Of a DNA stretch of 57,625 nt, positions 41,488-50,049 are shown in pieces. Every line of letters starts with the position of its first letter. The first letter of the stretch is position 1. Location: positions 1 through 57,625 of the forward strand of contig NZ_PYMI01000014.1 in assembly GCF_003025595.1 (NCBI RefSeq). Direction: 5' to 3'. The position numbers were made by a program, and so were the translations under genes. The notes under the pieces were generated by a model, which saw only the letters and a list, made by a program, of their open reading frames with translations, was not told the DNA's origin and ran no database searches. This DNA is from Photobacterium ganghwense (GTDB taxonomy: Bacteria; Pseudomonadota; Gammaproteobacteria; Enterobacterales; Vibrionaceae).

Positions 41488-43178
41488 TGAGCGAGCAAAA
41501 ACTATCAGATAACGAACGCCTCAAGCGTGAAAGTAACTTCCTGCGCGGGACCATTGCTGACGATCTGCAAGACCGGATGACTGGCGGCTTTACCGCTGAC
41601 AACTTCCAGCTGATCCGCTTCCACGGCATGTACCAGCAGGATGACCGGGATTTCCGTGCCGAGCGTGCCAAACAGAAGCTGGAGCCGCTGCACAATGTGA
41701 TGCTGCGAGCCCGTATGCCGGGCGGTATCATTACTCCGCCGCAATGGCTGGCGATTGATAAGTTTGCGGAAGAACATTCACTGTACGGCAGTATCCGTCT
41801 GACGACCCGCCAGACGTTCCAGTTCCACGGGGTGCTCAAGCCAAACATCAAACTGATGCACCAGACCCTGAACAAGATTGGGATCGACTCGATTGCCACC
41901 GCCGGTGACGTGAACCGTAACGTTCTGTGTACCAGCAATCCGGTGGAATCCGAGTTGCATCAGGAAGCCTACGAGTGGGCGAAAAAGATCAGTGAACACT
42001 TGCTGCCGAAAACCCGTGCGTATGCCGAGATCTGGCTCGACGGTGAAAAGCTGGAAAGCACGGACGAAGAGCCGATTCTGGGCAGCACCTATTTGCCACG
42101 GAAGTTTAAAACCACGGTCGTGATCCCGCCGCAGAATGATGTGGATGTTCACGCCAATGACCTGAACTTTGTTGCGATTGCGGATAACGGCAAGCTGGTC
42201 GGCTTTAACGTCCTGGTGGGTGGTGGCCTGGCGATGACCCACGGGGATAAAACCACATACCCGCGCCGTGCGGATGACTTCGGATTTATCCCGCTGGAGA
42301 AAACGCTGGAGGTGGCGGCAGCGGTCGTGACGACCCAACGTGACTGGGGGAACCGCTCGAACCGTAAGAATGCGAAAACCAAATACACCCTGGATCGGGT
42401 TGGGGTGGATGTCTTCAAAGCCGAAGTGGAAAAACGTGCCGGGGTGGCCTTTGAGCAAAGCCGTCCGTATGAATTCACCGAGCGCGGCGATCGTATCGGT
42501 TGGGTGGAAGGTATCGACGGTAAGCACCACCTGACACTGTTTATTGAAAATGGCCGTTTGTTGGACTTCCCGGGTAAACCGCTGAAAACCGGGGTCGCAG
42601 AAATTGCCCGTATCCATCACGGTGACTTCCGCATGACCGCTAACCAGAACCTGATTGTGGCTGGTGTGGCGGCAGAGGATAAAGCGACGATCGAAAAGAT
42701 CGCCCGCGATCACGGCCTGATCGATGATACGGTCAGTGAGCAGCGTAAAAACTCCATGGCGTGTGTGGCGTTGCCGACCTGTCCGCTGGCGATGGCTGAG
42801 GCAGAGCGTTTTCTGCCGGAGTTTGTGACGGACGTTGAACAGCTGCTGAGCAAGCACAGCCTGCCGCAGGAAGAGAACGTGATTTTGCGGGTTACAGGCT
42901 GCCCGAACGGCTGTGGCCGTGCGATGCTGGCGGAAATCGGTCTGGTCGGTAAAGCGCCGGGCCGTTACAACCTGCATCTGGGCGGCAACCGTAACGGGAC
43001 CCGTATTCCGAAGATGTACCTGGAAAACATCACGGTTGAGCAGATCATGGCTGAACTCGACAGCCTGATCGGCCGCTGGGCGCAGGAGCGTCAAGACGGT
43101 GAAGCATTTGGTGATTTCACCATCCGTGCCGGAATTATCGAGCCGGTGCTGATCTCTAAGAGGGATTTCTATGCCTGA
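41487..43178 (+). CDS. cysI: Sulfite reductase (NADPH) hemoprotein beta subunit
   Basis: Six-electron reduction of sulfite to sulfide on a siroheme coupled to a [4Fe-4S] cluster. The 563 residues show the four cluster cysteines in CVALPTC (C-x5-C) and GCPNGC (C-x3-C), and the anion-binding Arg/Lys regions RLTTRQTFQFHG and NVGG-type loop LLVGGGL-like (VLVGGGLAMTHGDK). It overlaps cysJ by one base and cysH by 8. Confidence 0.97.
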   Translation: MSEQKLSDNERLKRESNFLRGTIADDLQDRMTGGFTADNFQLIRFHGMYQQDDRDFRAERAKQKLEPLHNVMLRARMPGGIITPPQWLAIDKFAEEHSLYGSIRLTTRQTFQFHGVLKPNIKLMHQTLNKIGIDSIATAGDVNRNVLCTSNPVESELHQEAYEWAKKISEHLLPKTRAYAEIWLDGEKLESTDEEPILGSTYLPRKFKTTVVIPPQNDVDVHANDLNFVAIADNGKLVGFNVLVGGGLAMTHGDKTTYPRRADDFGFIPLEKTLEVAAAVVTTQRDWGNRSNRKNAKTKYTLDRVGVDVFKAEVEKRAGVAFEQSRPYEFTERGDRIGWVEGIDGKHHLTLFIENGRLLDFPGKPLKTGVAEIARIHHGDFRMTANQNLIVAGVAAEDKATIEKIARDHGLIDDTVSEQRKNSMACVALPTCPLAMAEAERFLPEFVTDVEQLLSKHSLPQEENVILRVTGCPNGCGRAMLAEIGLVGKAPGRYNLHLGGNRNGTRIPKMYLENITVEQIMAELDSLIGRWAQERQDGEAFGDFTIRAGIIEPVLISKRDFYA

Positions 43179-43932
43179 TGTGAAACTTGCCGCGTTGCTG
43201 GAGAAAAGCAAAGTCGAGCAGATCCTGGAGCTAGCCAGTATCAATGCTGAGCTGGAAGGGTTATCAGCGCAGGCGCGGATTCGCTGGGCGCTGGACAACC
43301 TGCCGGGGCAGTTCGCGCTGGCGTCCAGCTTCGGTATTCAGTCGGCGGTGATGCTGCATATGGTCACCCGCGAGCAGGCTGATATTCCGGTGATTCTGAC
43401 TGATACCGGCTATCTGTTCCCGGAAACCTATCAGTTTATTGATCAGCTGACTGAGCGTTTGAAGCTGAACCTGCATGTGTACCGGGCGGAACTGACCCCG
43501 CAATGGCAGGAGGCACGCTTTGGCCGCCTGTGGGAGCAGGGGGTTGACGGCATCAAACAGTACAACCGCATCAACAAAGTCGAACCGATGCGCCGTGCAC
43601 TGGATGAGCTGAATGTCAGCGCCTGGTTCTCTGGACTGCGTCGTGAACAGTCATCGACCCGGGCAACGCTGCCGGTACTGGCGATCCAGAATGGTGTATT
43701 CAAGTTCCTGCCGCTGATTGACTGGACGAATCAGGACATTGATGCCTATCTGGCGCAGTATGATCTGCCGTATCACCCGCTGTGGGATCAGGGTTACCTG
43801 TCGGTTGGCGATACCCACACGACCCGTAAGTGGGAGCCGGGCATGAAAGAAGAGGAAACACGCTTCTTTGGCCTCAAGCGTGAGTGTGGGCTGCATGAAG
43901 ATGATGTGGAAACCGATGGTTCCGGCATCTGA
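43171..43932 (+). CDS. cysH: Phosphoadenosine phosphosulfate (PAPS) reductase
   Basis: Thioredoxin-dependent reduction of PAPS to sulfite. The 253 residues contain the P-loop-like SSFGIQSAVMLH, ILTDTGYLFPETY, the substrate loop SGLRREQSSTR and the redox-active C239 in KRECGLHE. The two iron-sulfur CC pairs of APS-type enzymes are absent, so the substrate should be PAPS, consistent with a cysC gene in the window. Start overlaps cysI by 8 nt. Confidence 0.96.
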   Translation: MPDVKLAALLEKSKVEQILELASINAELEGLSAQARIRWALDNLPGQFALASSFGIQSAVMLHMVTREQADIPVILTDTGYLFPETYQFIDQLTERLKLNLHVYRAELTPQWQEARFGRLWEQGVDGIKQYNRINKVEPMRRALDELNVSAWFSGLRREQSSTRATLPVLAIQNGVFKFLPLIDWTNQDIDAYLAQYDLPYHPLWDQGYLSVGDTHTTRKWEPGMKEEETRFFGLKRECGLHEDDVETDGSGI

Positions 43933-44107
43933 CAGGCGCAGTGATGTGGCTTGGCATGTAAGTTGGTGATCTAGTGACCTAGTGATTGGGAAACTGGGTG
44001 ACGAGACCCGGAGAGTGGGTAGTAGGGTTCAGTAATACGGGGGCTTTGCTGCGTTGCTCTGATGACGACTTCGAGACTTGCACCTGTCCTTAACACGCGG
44101 AGATGAA
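43933..44107. other. Spacer after cysH with short direct repeats
   Basis: Contains near-repeats of CTAGTGA(C/T) around 43970-43985 and G-rich text; no gene seen. Confidence 0.4.
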
Positions 44108-44143
44108 AAAGCCTTACCTGTTCGCAGGTAAGGCTTTGTTATT
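44108..44143 (+). terminator. Terminator after cysJIH
   Basis: A 13-bp stem AAAGCCTTACCTG/CAGGTAAGGCTTT with TTCG tetraloop, followed by GTTATTTTT. Confidence 0.9.
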
Positions 44144-44216
44144 TTTACATCCCGCTGACAGAGGCTACAGGGCAGACAGGTATCTTGCCGTCGCGTGTCA
44201 CACGGAGGCAAACGGC

Positions 44217-44699
44217 TTATTGTGCCGCTGGAGCCCAGATGTTACCCAGTGACTGCAGCAGGCCGGCGCTGGCACCCTGGTTACCCAGGAATTGCAGGAC
44301 AACCGGGACAAACTGGCTGACCATGCTGGCATCCATACCCAGTGCGGCAAAGATTTTGTTGATGGTTTCCATGTTACCCAGCAGAGCGCCAATGCCCGGA
44401 GGTAGGCTGCCAGTCAGGGCTTCTGCACCCGGAATCATTTTGGCCAGCTCTGTGGCTTGTGATCCAGACAGTTGGCTGGTTGCGGCGGATAGCAGGGCAC
44501 CAGCACCACCGGCGGCTTGCTCCGGCGTTACGCCCAGCTGAGTGCTCAGCAGGCTGGCCAGTGGGTTCTCGGCAACCGCTTCAGTGGTTTTGCTGCCGAA
44601 CAGATCCGTCAGGCTGAAAGCTGAGCTGGTGGCTGGCATCATGAGCAGACCAGTCAGTGAGCCGATAACAAGGATACGTCGAGACCAAGTTGCTGACAT
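44217..44699 (-). CDS. DUF2780-family secreted protein
   Basis: 160 residues with a signal peptide (cleavage after SSAF or similar near 28) and a helical, Gly/Ala/Leu-rich mature part. The segments LASLLSTQLGVTPEQAAGGAGALLS and FLGNQGASAGLLQSLGNIW fit DUF2780, a family of unknown function found in vibrios. No catalytic motif is seen. Confidence 0.8.
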   Translation of the reverse strand: MSATWSRRILVIGSLTGLLMMPATSSAFSLTDLFGSKTTEAVAENPLASLLSTQLGVTPEQAAGGAGALLSAATSQLSGSQATELAKMIPGAEALTGSLPPGIGALLGNMETINKIFAALGMDASMVSQFVPVVLQFLGNQGASAGLLQSLGNIWAPAAQ

Positions 44700-44834
44700 C
44701 TTATTTCTCCAAGGGTGGTCGTCTTCTGGGCAAGGCCAGTATCGACCGGGTTAATAAACCTTTTGCCGGTGAGCATCGGGAAAAGGCTGGGGGATATCTG
44801 ACAGGCAGATGGTACTAAAATTCAGTCGGGACGA

Positions 44835-44864
44835 TCAAAAAACGGTGCCGAAGCACCGTTTTTG
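44835..44864 (-). terminator. Terminator of fklB
   Basis: Minus-strand stem AACGGTGC-TTCG-GCACCGTT followed by a run of T. Confidence 0.9.
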
Positions 44865-44880
44865 GTCTTCCTCGGAAGGA

Positions 44881-45501
44881 TTACAGGATATCCAGAAGTT
44901 CTACTTCGAATACCAGAGCAGCAAATGGAGGGATAGCTGTACCCGCACCACGCTCGCCGTAGGCCAGATCGTGAGGGATGTACAGTTTCCATTTAGAGCC
45001 AACAGGCATCATTTGCAGGGCTTCAACCCAGCCTTTGATCACGCCTGTTACTGGGAATTCTGCTGGTTGACCGCGCTTAACAGAGCTGTCGAATACAGTA
45101 CCGTCAGTCAGCTCACCGTGGTAGTGAACGCGAACTTGTTTGTCTGCTGTAGGGATGTCACCCTGACCTTCAACCAGGATCTCGTACTGCAGGCCAGATT
45201 CAGTCACTGTAACTTCAGGGCGTAGTGCGTTATCTTTTAGGAACGCTTCGCCTTCCGCTGCTGCTGCTTTCGCTTGCTCTTGGCGAGCAGCTTCGGCACG
45301 AGTGTGAAGTTCACGCAGGGCATTGTTGATCTCGTCTACTTCGATTTCTGGCATGTCGCCAGTCAGTGAAGTCGCGATACCTTTAGCAATGGCTGCCACA
45401 TTCAGGCCTTCCAGGCCGCTTTGTGCCAGCTGTTGGCCCATTTGAAGACCGATACCGTAGCTTGCTTTAGATTCAACTGTATCTAGTTTTACGTCAGACA
45501 T
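44881..45501 (-). CDS. fklB: FKBP-type peptidyl-prolyl isomerase FklB
   Basis: 206 residues, the same length as E. coli FKBP22. The N-terminal dimerisation helices include SYGIGLQMGQQL, and a C-terminal FKBP domain (about 112-206) has VRVHYHGELTDGTVFDSS, GVIKGWVEALQMMPVGSKW and LAYGERGAGTAIPPFAALVFEVELL. It catalyses proline isomerisation in the cytoplasm or periplasm; no signal peptide is seen. The start at 45501 is the family start. Divergent from the oapA/ytfB gene, a conserved neighbour pair. Confidence 0.95.
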   Translation of the reverse strand: MSDVKLDTVESKASYGIGLQMGQQLAQSGLEGLNVAAIAKGIATSLTGDMPEIEVDEINNALRELHTRAEAARQEQAKAAAAEGEAFLKDNALRPEVTVTESGLQYEILVEGQGDIPTADKQVRVHYHGELTDGTVFDSSVKRGQPAEFPVTGVIKGWVEALQMMPVGSKWKLYIPHDLAYGERGAGTAIPPFAALVFEVELLDIL

Positions 45502-45624
45502 GGTGTCATCTCTTTGGTAGAGTGAATGAAGCAGGCAGGATAACAGTTTCACCCCCTGAGGGTAAACCATTGTGACATGCTGTCTTGAGTCAAGCATGAA
45601 TTGGAAAGCGCTGGAGTGTTGTTT

Positions 45625-46353
45625 ATGGGACAGGCCAAACGCCGCACACAAAAGAAAACAGAATTTACATGGCCCCGCGTCACGTTTGATAAGGCCTCGC
45701 TGCTGGCAATGCGGGAAAAACTGAAAACCCGACTGGCACCGGTAACGGAAAAATGGCAACAGTTACCGCGCTTCCACCGTCGTGCGCTGATGGTGCTGGC
45801 ACCGTTGCTGGCTATTCTGCTGATGCTGCCGAGCCGTGCGCCGGTCCCGGCTGAAAACAGTGACCCGGTGCGACGAGAACTGTCACTTCAGTTGAATGAG
45901 CCTCAGCCGGAACAGGTGGTGGTTGGTGATCGTGCAGAACCGGCTTCGCCGAAACGGGAGGTGGTCGAGCAGCGTCTGCGGCCACTCAATCCGCCACCGG
46001 CCGCTCAAACCAAGCCGGTCCCGGCAAAACCAGTAGCTGCTTCTGGCCAGGCGACCCAGAACGCCTCGGCGTCTGCTCCGTCGTCATCGCAGCCGTGGGT
46101 GCAGTACAAAGTGAAAAGTGGTGAAACGTTGGCGATGATTTTCCGTGAACGTTCGCTGCCGCTGGCGGATCTGTATGCCCTGGCCGCTATTGAAGGAAAA
46201 GACAAACCTCTGAGTCAGGTTCAGGCAGGTCAGTTGCTGCGTTATCGGCAAACCGCTGGCGGGGGACTGGATGCCTTGCAAATCGAAGGGCGCAGCGGTG
46301 AGCCGGTGATGTTTTTCCGCCGCTCCGACGGCAGCTTTGTGCGTAGCCAGTAG
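45625..46353 (+). CDS. oapA: OapA/YtfB-family cell-envelope protein with LysM-like domain
   Basis: 242 residues: a basic cytoplasmic N-terminal segment with the FHRRALMVLAPLLAILLML membrane anchor (about 52-72), a Pro/Ala/Gln-rich periplasmic linker, and a C-terminal OapA/LysM-like peptidoglycan-binding domain beginning WVQYKVKSGETLAMIFRERSLPLADLYALA. E. coli YtfB of this type localises to division sites. The ATG at 45625 has GGAG 8 nt upstream; a TTG at 45601 is rejected. Confidence 0.88.
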   Translation: MGQAKRRTQKKTEFTWPRVTFDKASLLAMREKLKTRLAPVTEKWQQLPRFHRRALMVLAPLLAILLMLPSRAPVPAENSDPVRRELSLQLNEPQPEQVVVGDRAEPASPKREVVEQRLRPLNPPPAAQTKPVPAKPVAASGQATQNASASAPSSSQPWVQYKVKSGETLAMIFRERSLPLADLYALAAIEGKDKPLSQVQAGQLLRYRQTAGGGLDALQIEGRSGEPVMFFRRSDGSFVRSQ

Positions 46354-46410
46354 CCGGCGCATCAGCCAGATAGTCGTATCCCCTGGCTCTCACTTCCCGG
46401 AAGACCAATA

Positions 46411-46446
46411 AGCAAAAAGCCACCGAACTGTCGGTGGCTTTTTGCT
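46411..46446. terminator. Bidirectional terminator between oapA and elaA
   Basis: A 16-bp perfect stem AGCAAAAAGCCACCGA/TCGGTGGCTTTTTGCT with loop ACTG; T runs on both strands. Confidence 0.93.
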
Positions 46447-46456
46447 GGTAGGACGC

Positions 46457-46927
46457 TCAGGGCTGGTCAGCATTGACCGCCTTGGGTAGCCGCATATCAA
46501 TATGGGGAATACCGTCTTCCAGGTATTCTGCCGAAATCGGCTCAAATCCGTAACGACAATAATAAGGCTGGAGGTGTGACTGGGCGCCGATATCAATAGT
46601 TTGACCGGGCCAGTGATGTTCTGCCAGGCGCAGACCTTCAGCCAGTAACCGGTGACCAAGCCCGTTGCCGCGCGCCGTGGCTGCGGTGGCAACCCGGCCA
46701 AGGCTGACGTTGGGGTAAGTCGTGCCCGGTGCCAGCAAGCGCAGATAGGCAACCAGCTGGTTGTCCTGATAGCCCAGAAGGTGACGCGTTCCCGGGGCGC
46801 GATCATGATCGTCCAGTTCCGGATAAGGACATGCTTGCTCCACCACGAACACATCGCAGCGCAGTTTCAGGCAATCGTATAGCTGGTGGGTGGTCAGTTG
46901 ATCAAAACTCAGGCAGTGCCACTGCAT
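46457..46927 (-). CDS. elaA: ElaA-family GNAT acetyltransferase
   Basis: 156 residues with the ElaA signature FDQLTTHQLYDCLKLRCDVFVVEQ and CPYPELDDHD, followed by an acetyl-CoA loop GRVATAATARGNGLGHRLL and AQSHLQPYYCRYGF. Cytoplasmic; substrate unknown. Confidence 0.92.
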   Translation of the reverse strand: MQWHCLSFDQLTTHQLYDCLKLRCDVFVVEQACPYPELDDHDRAPGTRHLLGYQDNQLVAYLRLLAPGTTYPNVSLGRVATAATARGNGLGHRLLAEGLRLAEHHWPGQTIDIGAQSHLQPYYCRYGFEPISAEYLEDGIPHIDMRLPKAVNADQP

Positions 46928-47020
46928 CTTCTCTCCTCGTTACCATATCTCATCGCTCAGGATGCGGTCAGCATAATGCATACTGACCGCCTGTGCATTT
47001 ACAAAAGCGAACTATCACGG

Positions 47021-47593
47021 TTACGGGTGCGGTGAATCCTGGCGCTTGCGGATTCGGCTCAGGCTGGTCGCGGTCACGCCCAGGTAAGAGGCCAGCTGGT
47101 AATCGGTCACCCGTTCCAGCAATTCCGGGAAGCTATCGCAAAACAGTTGTAAGCGTTGCTCCGGACTGTGGAGCAGCATGAATCGCTCCTTATGTTCCTT
47201 GAAACGAAGCTGACGTTCGAGCAGTCGGACATACAGGGGATTGCGTTGCTCTCGCCAATGATTGAGCAGGCTGATTGGCAGGGCTAGCAGGTGGCTGGCC
47301 GACAGGGTTTCCAGCAAATACGGTGAGGCTGAGCCGGTCAGCAGGCTCTCAAAGCCGATCAGGATGTCCTGATCCCAGTAAAATTCCTTGCTGAACTGTT
47401 TTCCCTGGGGAGTCAGGTAGCAGGCGTGGCAAACGCCATCAATCAGAAAATAGACGGAGTCAGGGGCGGCGCCCTGATTGAGCAGAACATGGCGAGTCGG
47501 CAACTCGAGCGGACTGGCAACCGCCAGGGCTTCGTTCACTGTTGCGTCACAGGCTCCGTGTTCGCGAAGAAACTCGGCGAAGACCGCATGCAT
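47021..47593 (-). CDS. Crp/Fnr-family transcriptional regulator
   Basis: 190 residues with a cyclic-nucleotide-binding-like fold (LNQGAAPDSVYFLIDGVCHACYLTPQGKQFSKEFY) and a C-terminal helix-turn-helix (VTDYQLASYLGVTATSLSRIRKR). The phosphate cassette of CRP is not conserved and there is no Fnr cysteine set, so the ligand is unknown. Transcribed in the same direction as cpdB but separated from it by a terminator. Confidence 0.85.
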   Translation of the reverse strand: MHAVFAEFLREHGACDATVNEALAVASPLELPTRHVLLNQGAAPDSVYFLIDGVCHACYLTPQGKQFSKEFYWDQDILIGFESLLTGSASPYLLETLSASHLLALPISLLNHWREQRNPLYVRLLERQLRFKEHKERFMLLHSPEQRLQLFCDSFPELLERVTDYQLASYLGVTATSLSRIRKRQDSPHP

Positions 47594-47633
47594 GGTGATA
47601 AACCTATCTAGGGTGATAATGCCGGAATCATAG

Positions 47634-47664
47634 CAAAAAAATACCGCAGCAGAAGCTGCGGTAT
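47634..47664 (-). terminator. Terminator of cpdB
   Basis: Minus-strand stem ATACCGCAGC-TTCT-GCTGCGGTAT followed by seven T residues. Confidence 0.9.
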
Positions 47665-47692
47665 GCAGTACATTTTCTTATGGCTGGAGCCG

Positions 47693-49654
47693 TTATTTTT
47701 GCAGGTCGATGCGGTAAACCGCAAAGCCGACTTTGTCGGTACCGACCTGTTTCATCGGGTACTGGCCTTTGCTCTGAATAAATCCGGCTGCTTTTTCGCC
47801 CGGTGCAGTTTCAAACGTGATATTCAGGCGTTTGTCACTCTTGAGCGGCGTGAAGTGCCAGTTGTTGTCTGCGCTCGGGACGACCTGCCCGCGTTCTTTA
47901 CTGATGCGGGAGATGTAGTCAGCAACAACCGTGCGGTTTTCATCCGGGGAAGCAAAGGCAACGTAAGCTTCGCCAGTGCCGGCAAACTTCCCGCTGTAGG
48001 CACGGTAGTTGTTGGTGGCAATAATGAACGGCTGTGCCGGGTCGACCGGTTTACCGTTATAAGTCAGGTTCCCGATCCGTTCTGCTTGCGCGTTGATCAG
48101 TTTACATTCACCGTCGTAGCGGGCGGGTTGGGACACATCGATGCTGTAGTTCACACCGTCAATGACATCGAAGTTATAGGTGCGGAAACCATCCCAGTTA
48201 ATTAGTCCCTGCGGTTGCTCGGATTGGGTATCAATCTGGTTAAACTGACCGGCGGAACACTCCAGCCATTCCTTCACTTCTTTGCCGGTGACTTTCATCG
48301 CCACCAGGGTATTCGGGTACAGGTACAGATCGGCGGCATTGCGGAATGTCAGCTGACCGGATTCCACTTCGGTGAAATTGGTTGGATCGTTACCACGACC
48401 GCCGGCTTTAAATGGTGCGGCGGCGGACAGAACCGGAATGCCGTCCAGGTCGGGATCGCCCTGAATAAAGCGCTCAACATAATCTTTCTGTGCCAGATTG
48501 ACGATCTGCACGGTCGGATCATCCTGCACCAGTGCCAGGAAGCTGTACATCACATCGCTGGCCTGGCCGATCGGCTGGTTCACAAAATCCCGGGTCCCTT
48601 TGTGTTCGGCTTTGATCGCATCAACCAGTTTCGGGTCAGCCTCAACCAGCGCTTCACCTTTGTATTTGTCAAAAATCGGCCGGGCTTCGGTCTGAGCAGC
48701 GGTGACTTTCCAGCTCTCGCCGTCTTTTTCCAGTACCAGATCCATAACCCCCAGGTGATCGCCCCAGCGGCCCGGCATCACGGCAGCGACACCATTGATG
48801 GTGCCTTTCTCGATATCGGTGTTAGGTAGCTGCGCGAACGCCTCGCCCGGGAAAACCGCATGGGAGTGCCCAAAGGCGATAGCGTCAATCCCCTCGACTT
48901 GCGTCAGGTAGTAGACCGAGTTTTCCGCCATCACTTTGTAAGGATCTGCCGAGACTCCTGAATGCGGAATAGCCACGATGATGTCCGCCCCTTCGGCCTT
49001 CATCTGCGGGACGAATTTTTCTGCGGTTTGCTTGATGTCTTTGGCTTCGACTTTGCCTTCCAGGTTCTTCTTATCCCAGATCAGGATCTGCGGCGGCACG
49101 AAACCGATGTAGCCGACCTTGACGTCATGCTCGCCACCCTCGGTATCTTTGAAGGTGTACGATTTGATGAGGTAAGGCGTAAACAGGTTCTTGCCGGTTT
49201 TCAGATCGTACACGTTGGCATTGATGTACGGGAAGCTAGCTCCCGCCAGGGATGCCTTGAGGAAATCGAGTCCATAGTTGAACTCATGGTTCCCCAGGTT
49301 GCCGACCTCGTAGTCCAGCAGGTTCATGGCTTTATAAACCGGGTGCACCTCGCCGTTTTTCAGGCCCTTGGCTGCCATGTAATCGCCCATTGGGCTGCCC
49401 TGAATCAGGTCACCGTTGTCGACCAGAATGCTGTTGGTGACTTCGCCGCGAGCCTGCTGCACCAGCGTGGCGGTACGCACCAGACCTGTTTTCAGGGTCG
49501 GCTTGTCTTTGTAGTAGTCGTAATCCATGACATTGGTATGAATGTCAGTGGTTTCCAGAATGCGAAGCTTAATGGTATCGGCCATTGCAGGACCGGCTGC
49601 TGCCAGCAGGCCGCTCAGAATAGCGATAGACAGAGGTTTGGCTGAGAGCTTCAT
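47693..49654 (-). CDS. cpdB: 2',3'-cyclic-nucleotide 2'-phosphodiesterase / 3'-nucleotidase
   Basis: Periplasmic enzyme that salvages cyclic and 3' nucleotides. The 653 residues begin with a signal peptide (KLSAKPLSIAILSGLLAAAGPAMA). The metallophosphoesterase domain shows LETTDIHTNV, DNGDLIQGSP, GNLGNHEFNYGLDF and GHSHAVFPG for two metal ions. A 5'-nucleotidase C-terminal domain binds the base. The ATG at 49654 is preferred over an in-frame one at 49693 because it starts the signal peptide. Confidence 0.95.
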   Translation of the reverse strand: MKLSAKPLSIAILSGLLAAAGPAMADTIKLRILETTDIHTNVMDYDYYKDKPTLKTGLVRTATLVQQARGEVTNSILVDNGDLIQGSPMGDYMAAKGLKNGEVHPVYKAMNLLDYEVGNLGNHEFNYGLDFLKASLAGASFPYINANVYDLKTGKNLFTPYLIKSYTFKDTEGGEHDVKVGYIGFVPPQILIWDKKNLEGKVEAKDIKQTAEKFVPQMKAEGADIIVAIPHSGVSADPYKVMAENSVYYLTQVEGIDAIAFGHSHAVFPGEAFAQLPNTDIEKGTINGVAAVMPGRWGDHLGVMDLVLEKDGESWKVTAAQTEARPIFDKYKGEALVEADPKLVDAIKAEHKGTRDFVNQPIGQASDVMYSFLALVQDDPTVQIVNLAQKDYVERFIQGDPDLDGIPVLSAAAPFKAGGRGNDPTNFTEVESGQLTFRNAADLYLYPNTLVAMKVTGKEVKEWLECSAGQFNQIDTQSEQPQGLINWDGFRTYNFDVIDGVNYSIDVSQPARYDGECKLINAQAERIGNLTYNGKPVDPAQPFIIATNNYRAYSGKFAGTGEAYVAFASPDENRTVVADYISRISKERGQVVPSADNNWHFTPLKSDKRLNITFETAPGEKAAGFIQSKGQYPMKQVGTDKVGFAVYRIDLQK

Positions 49655-50049
49655 GGATATCTCCGTGATCACAGGAAAGAGGAAAGCGTGCATAAGGTAG
49701 CAAAAAGTGTGTACATGTTTGGTGACATGATTGCCTTAATGTGCCGGAGATCTCTATTTTCTTTCCGTGCCGGGGAAATATGCCGACGCATTCAGTATCG
49801 GGAGGCCATCACAGCCCACCGGATGCTAGGCCAAAAAGTGATAGCATAGTTGAAAAAAGACTAACCGTAGCCGCTGGTTAGGCGACAATTCCCATCATCT
49901 GCAGGATTTTGCCTATTCTGGCTCCCTTCCCGTCCCATTCCGCCCGTAGCTCAAACATTTTGGAATAAAAAATGAAATTTTAGAATTTCAGGTCATATTT
50001 ACGCCCCTCTATAGTGCTCCTAATTAACGAGATTGCGGGAGCACGGAAC
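49655..50049. promoter_or_regulatory. cpdB/cysG divergent regulatory region
   Basis: Holds no gene. A perfect inverted repeat TGAAATT-TTAG-AATTTCA lies at 49973-49990. A -10 TATAGT lies at 50010-50015 with a poor -35 (TTTCAG, 18 nt before), as expected for an activator-dependent promoter. CysB is the known activator of sulfate genes, but I cannot match a firm CysB site; the repeat overlaps the -35. Confidence 0.5.

Noticed and set aside
41778..43298. 506-codon minus-strand frame inside cysI
   Set aside because: Its length comes from codon bias of cysI; composition is not protein-like and no family is recognisable.
43960..44050. CTAGTGA-type direct repeats after cysH
   Set aside because: Only a few imperfect units, no flanking genes or inverted structure to suggest a mobile element.
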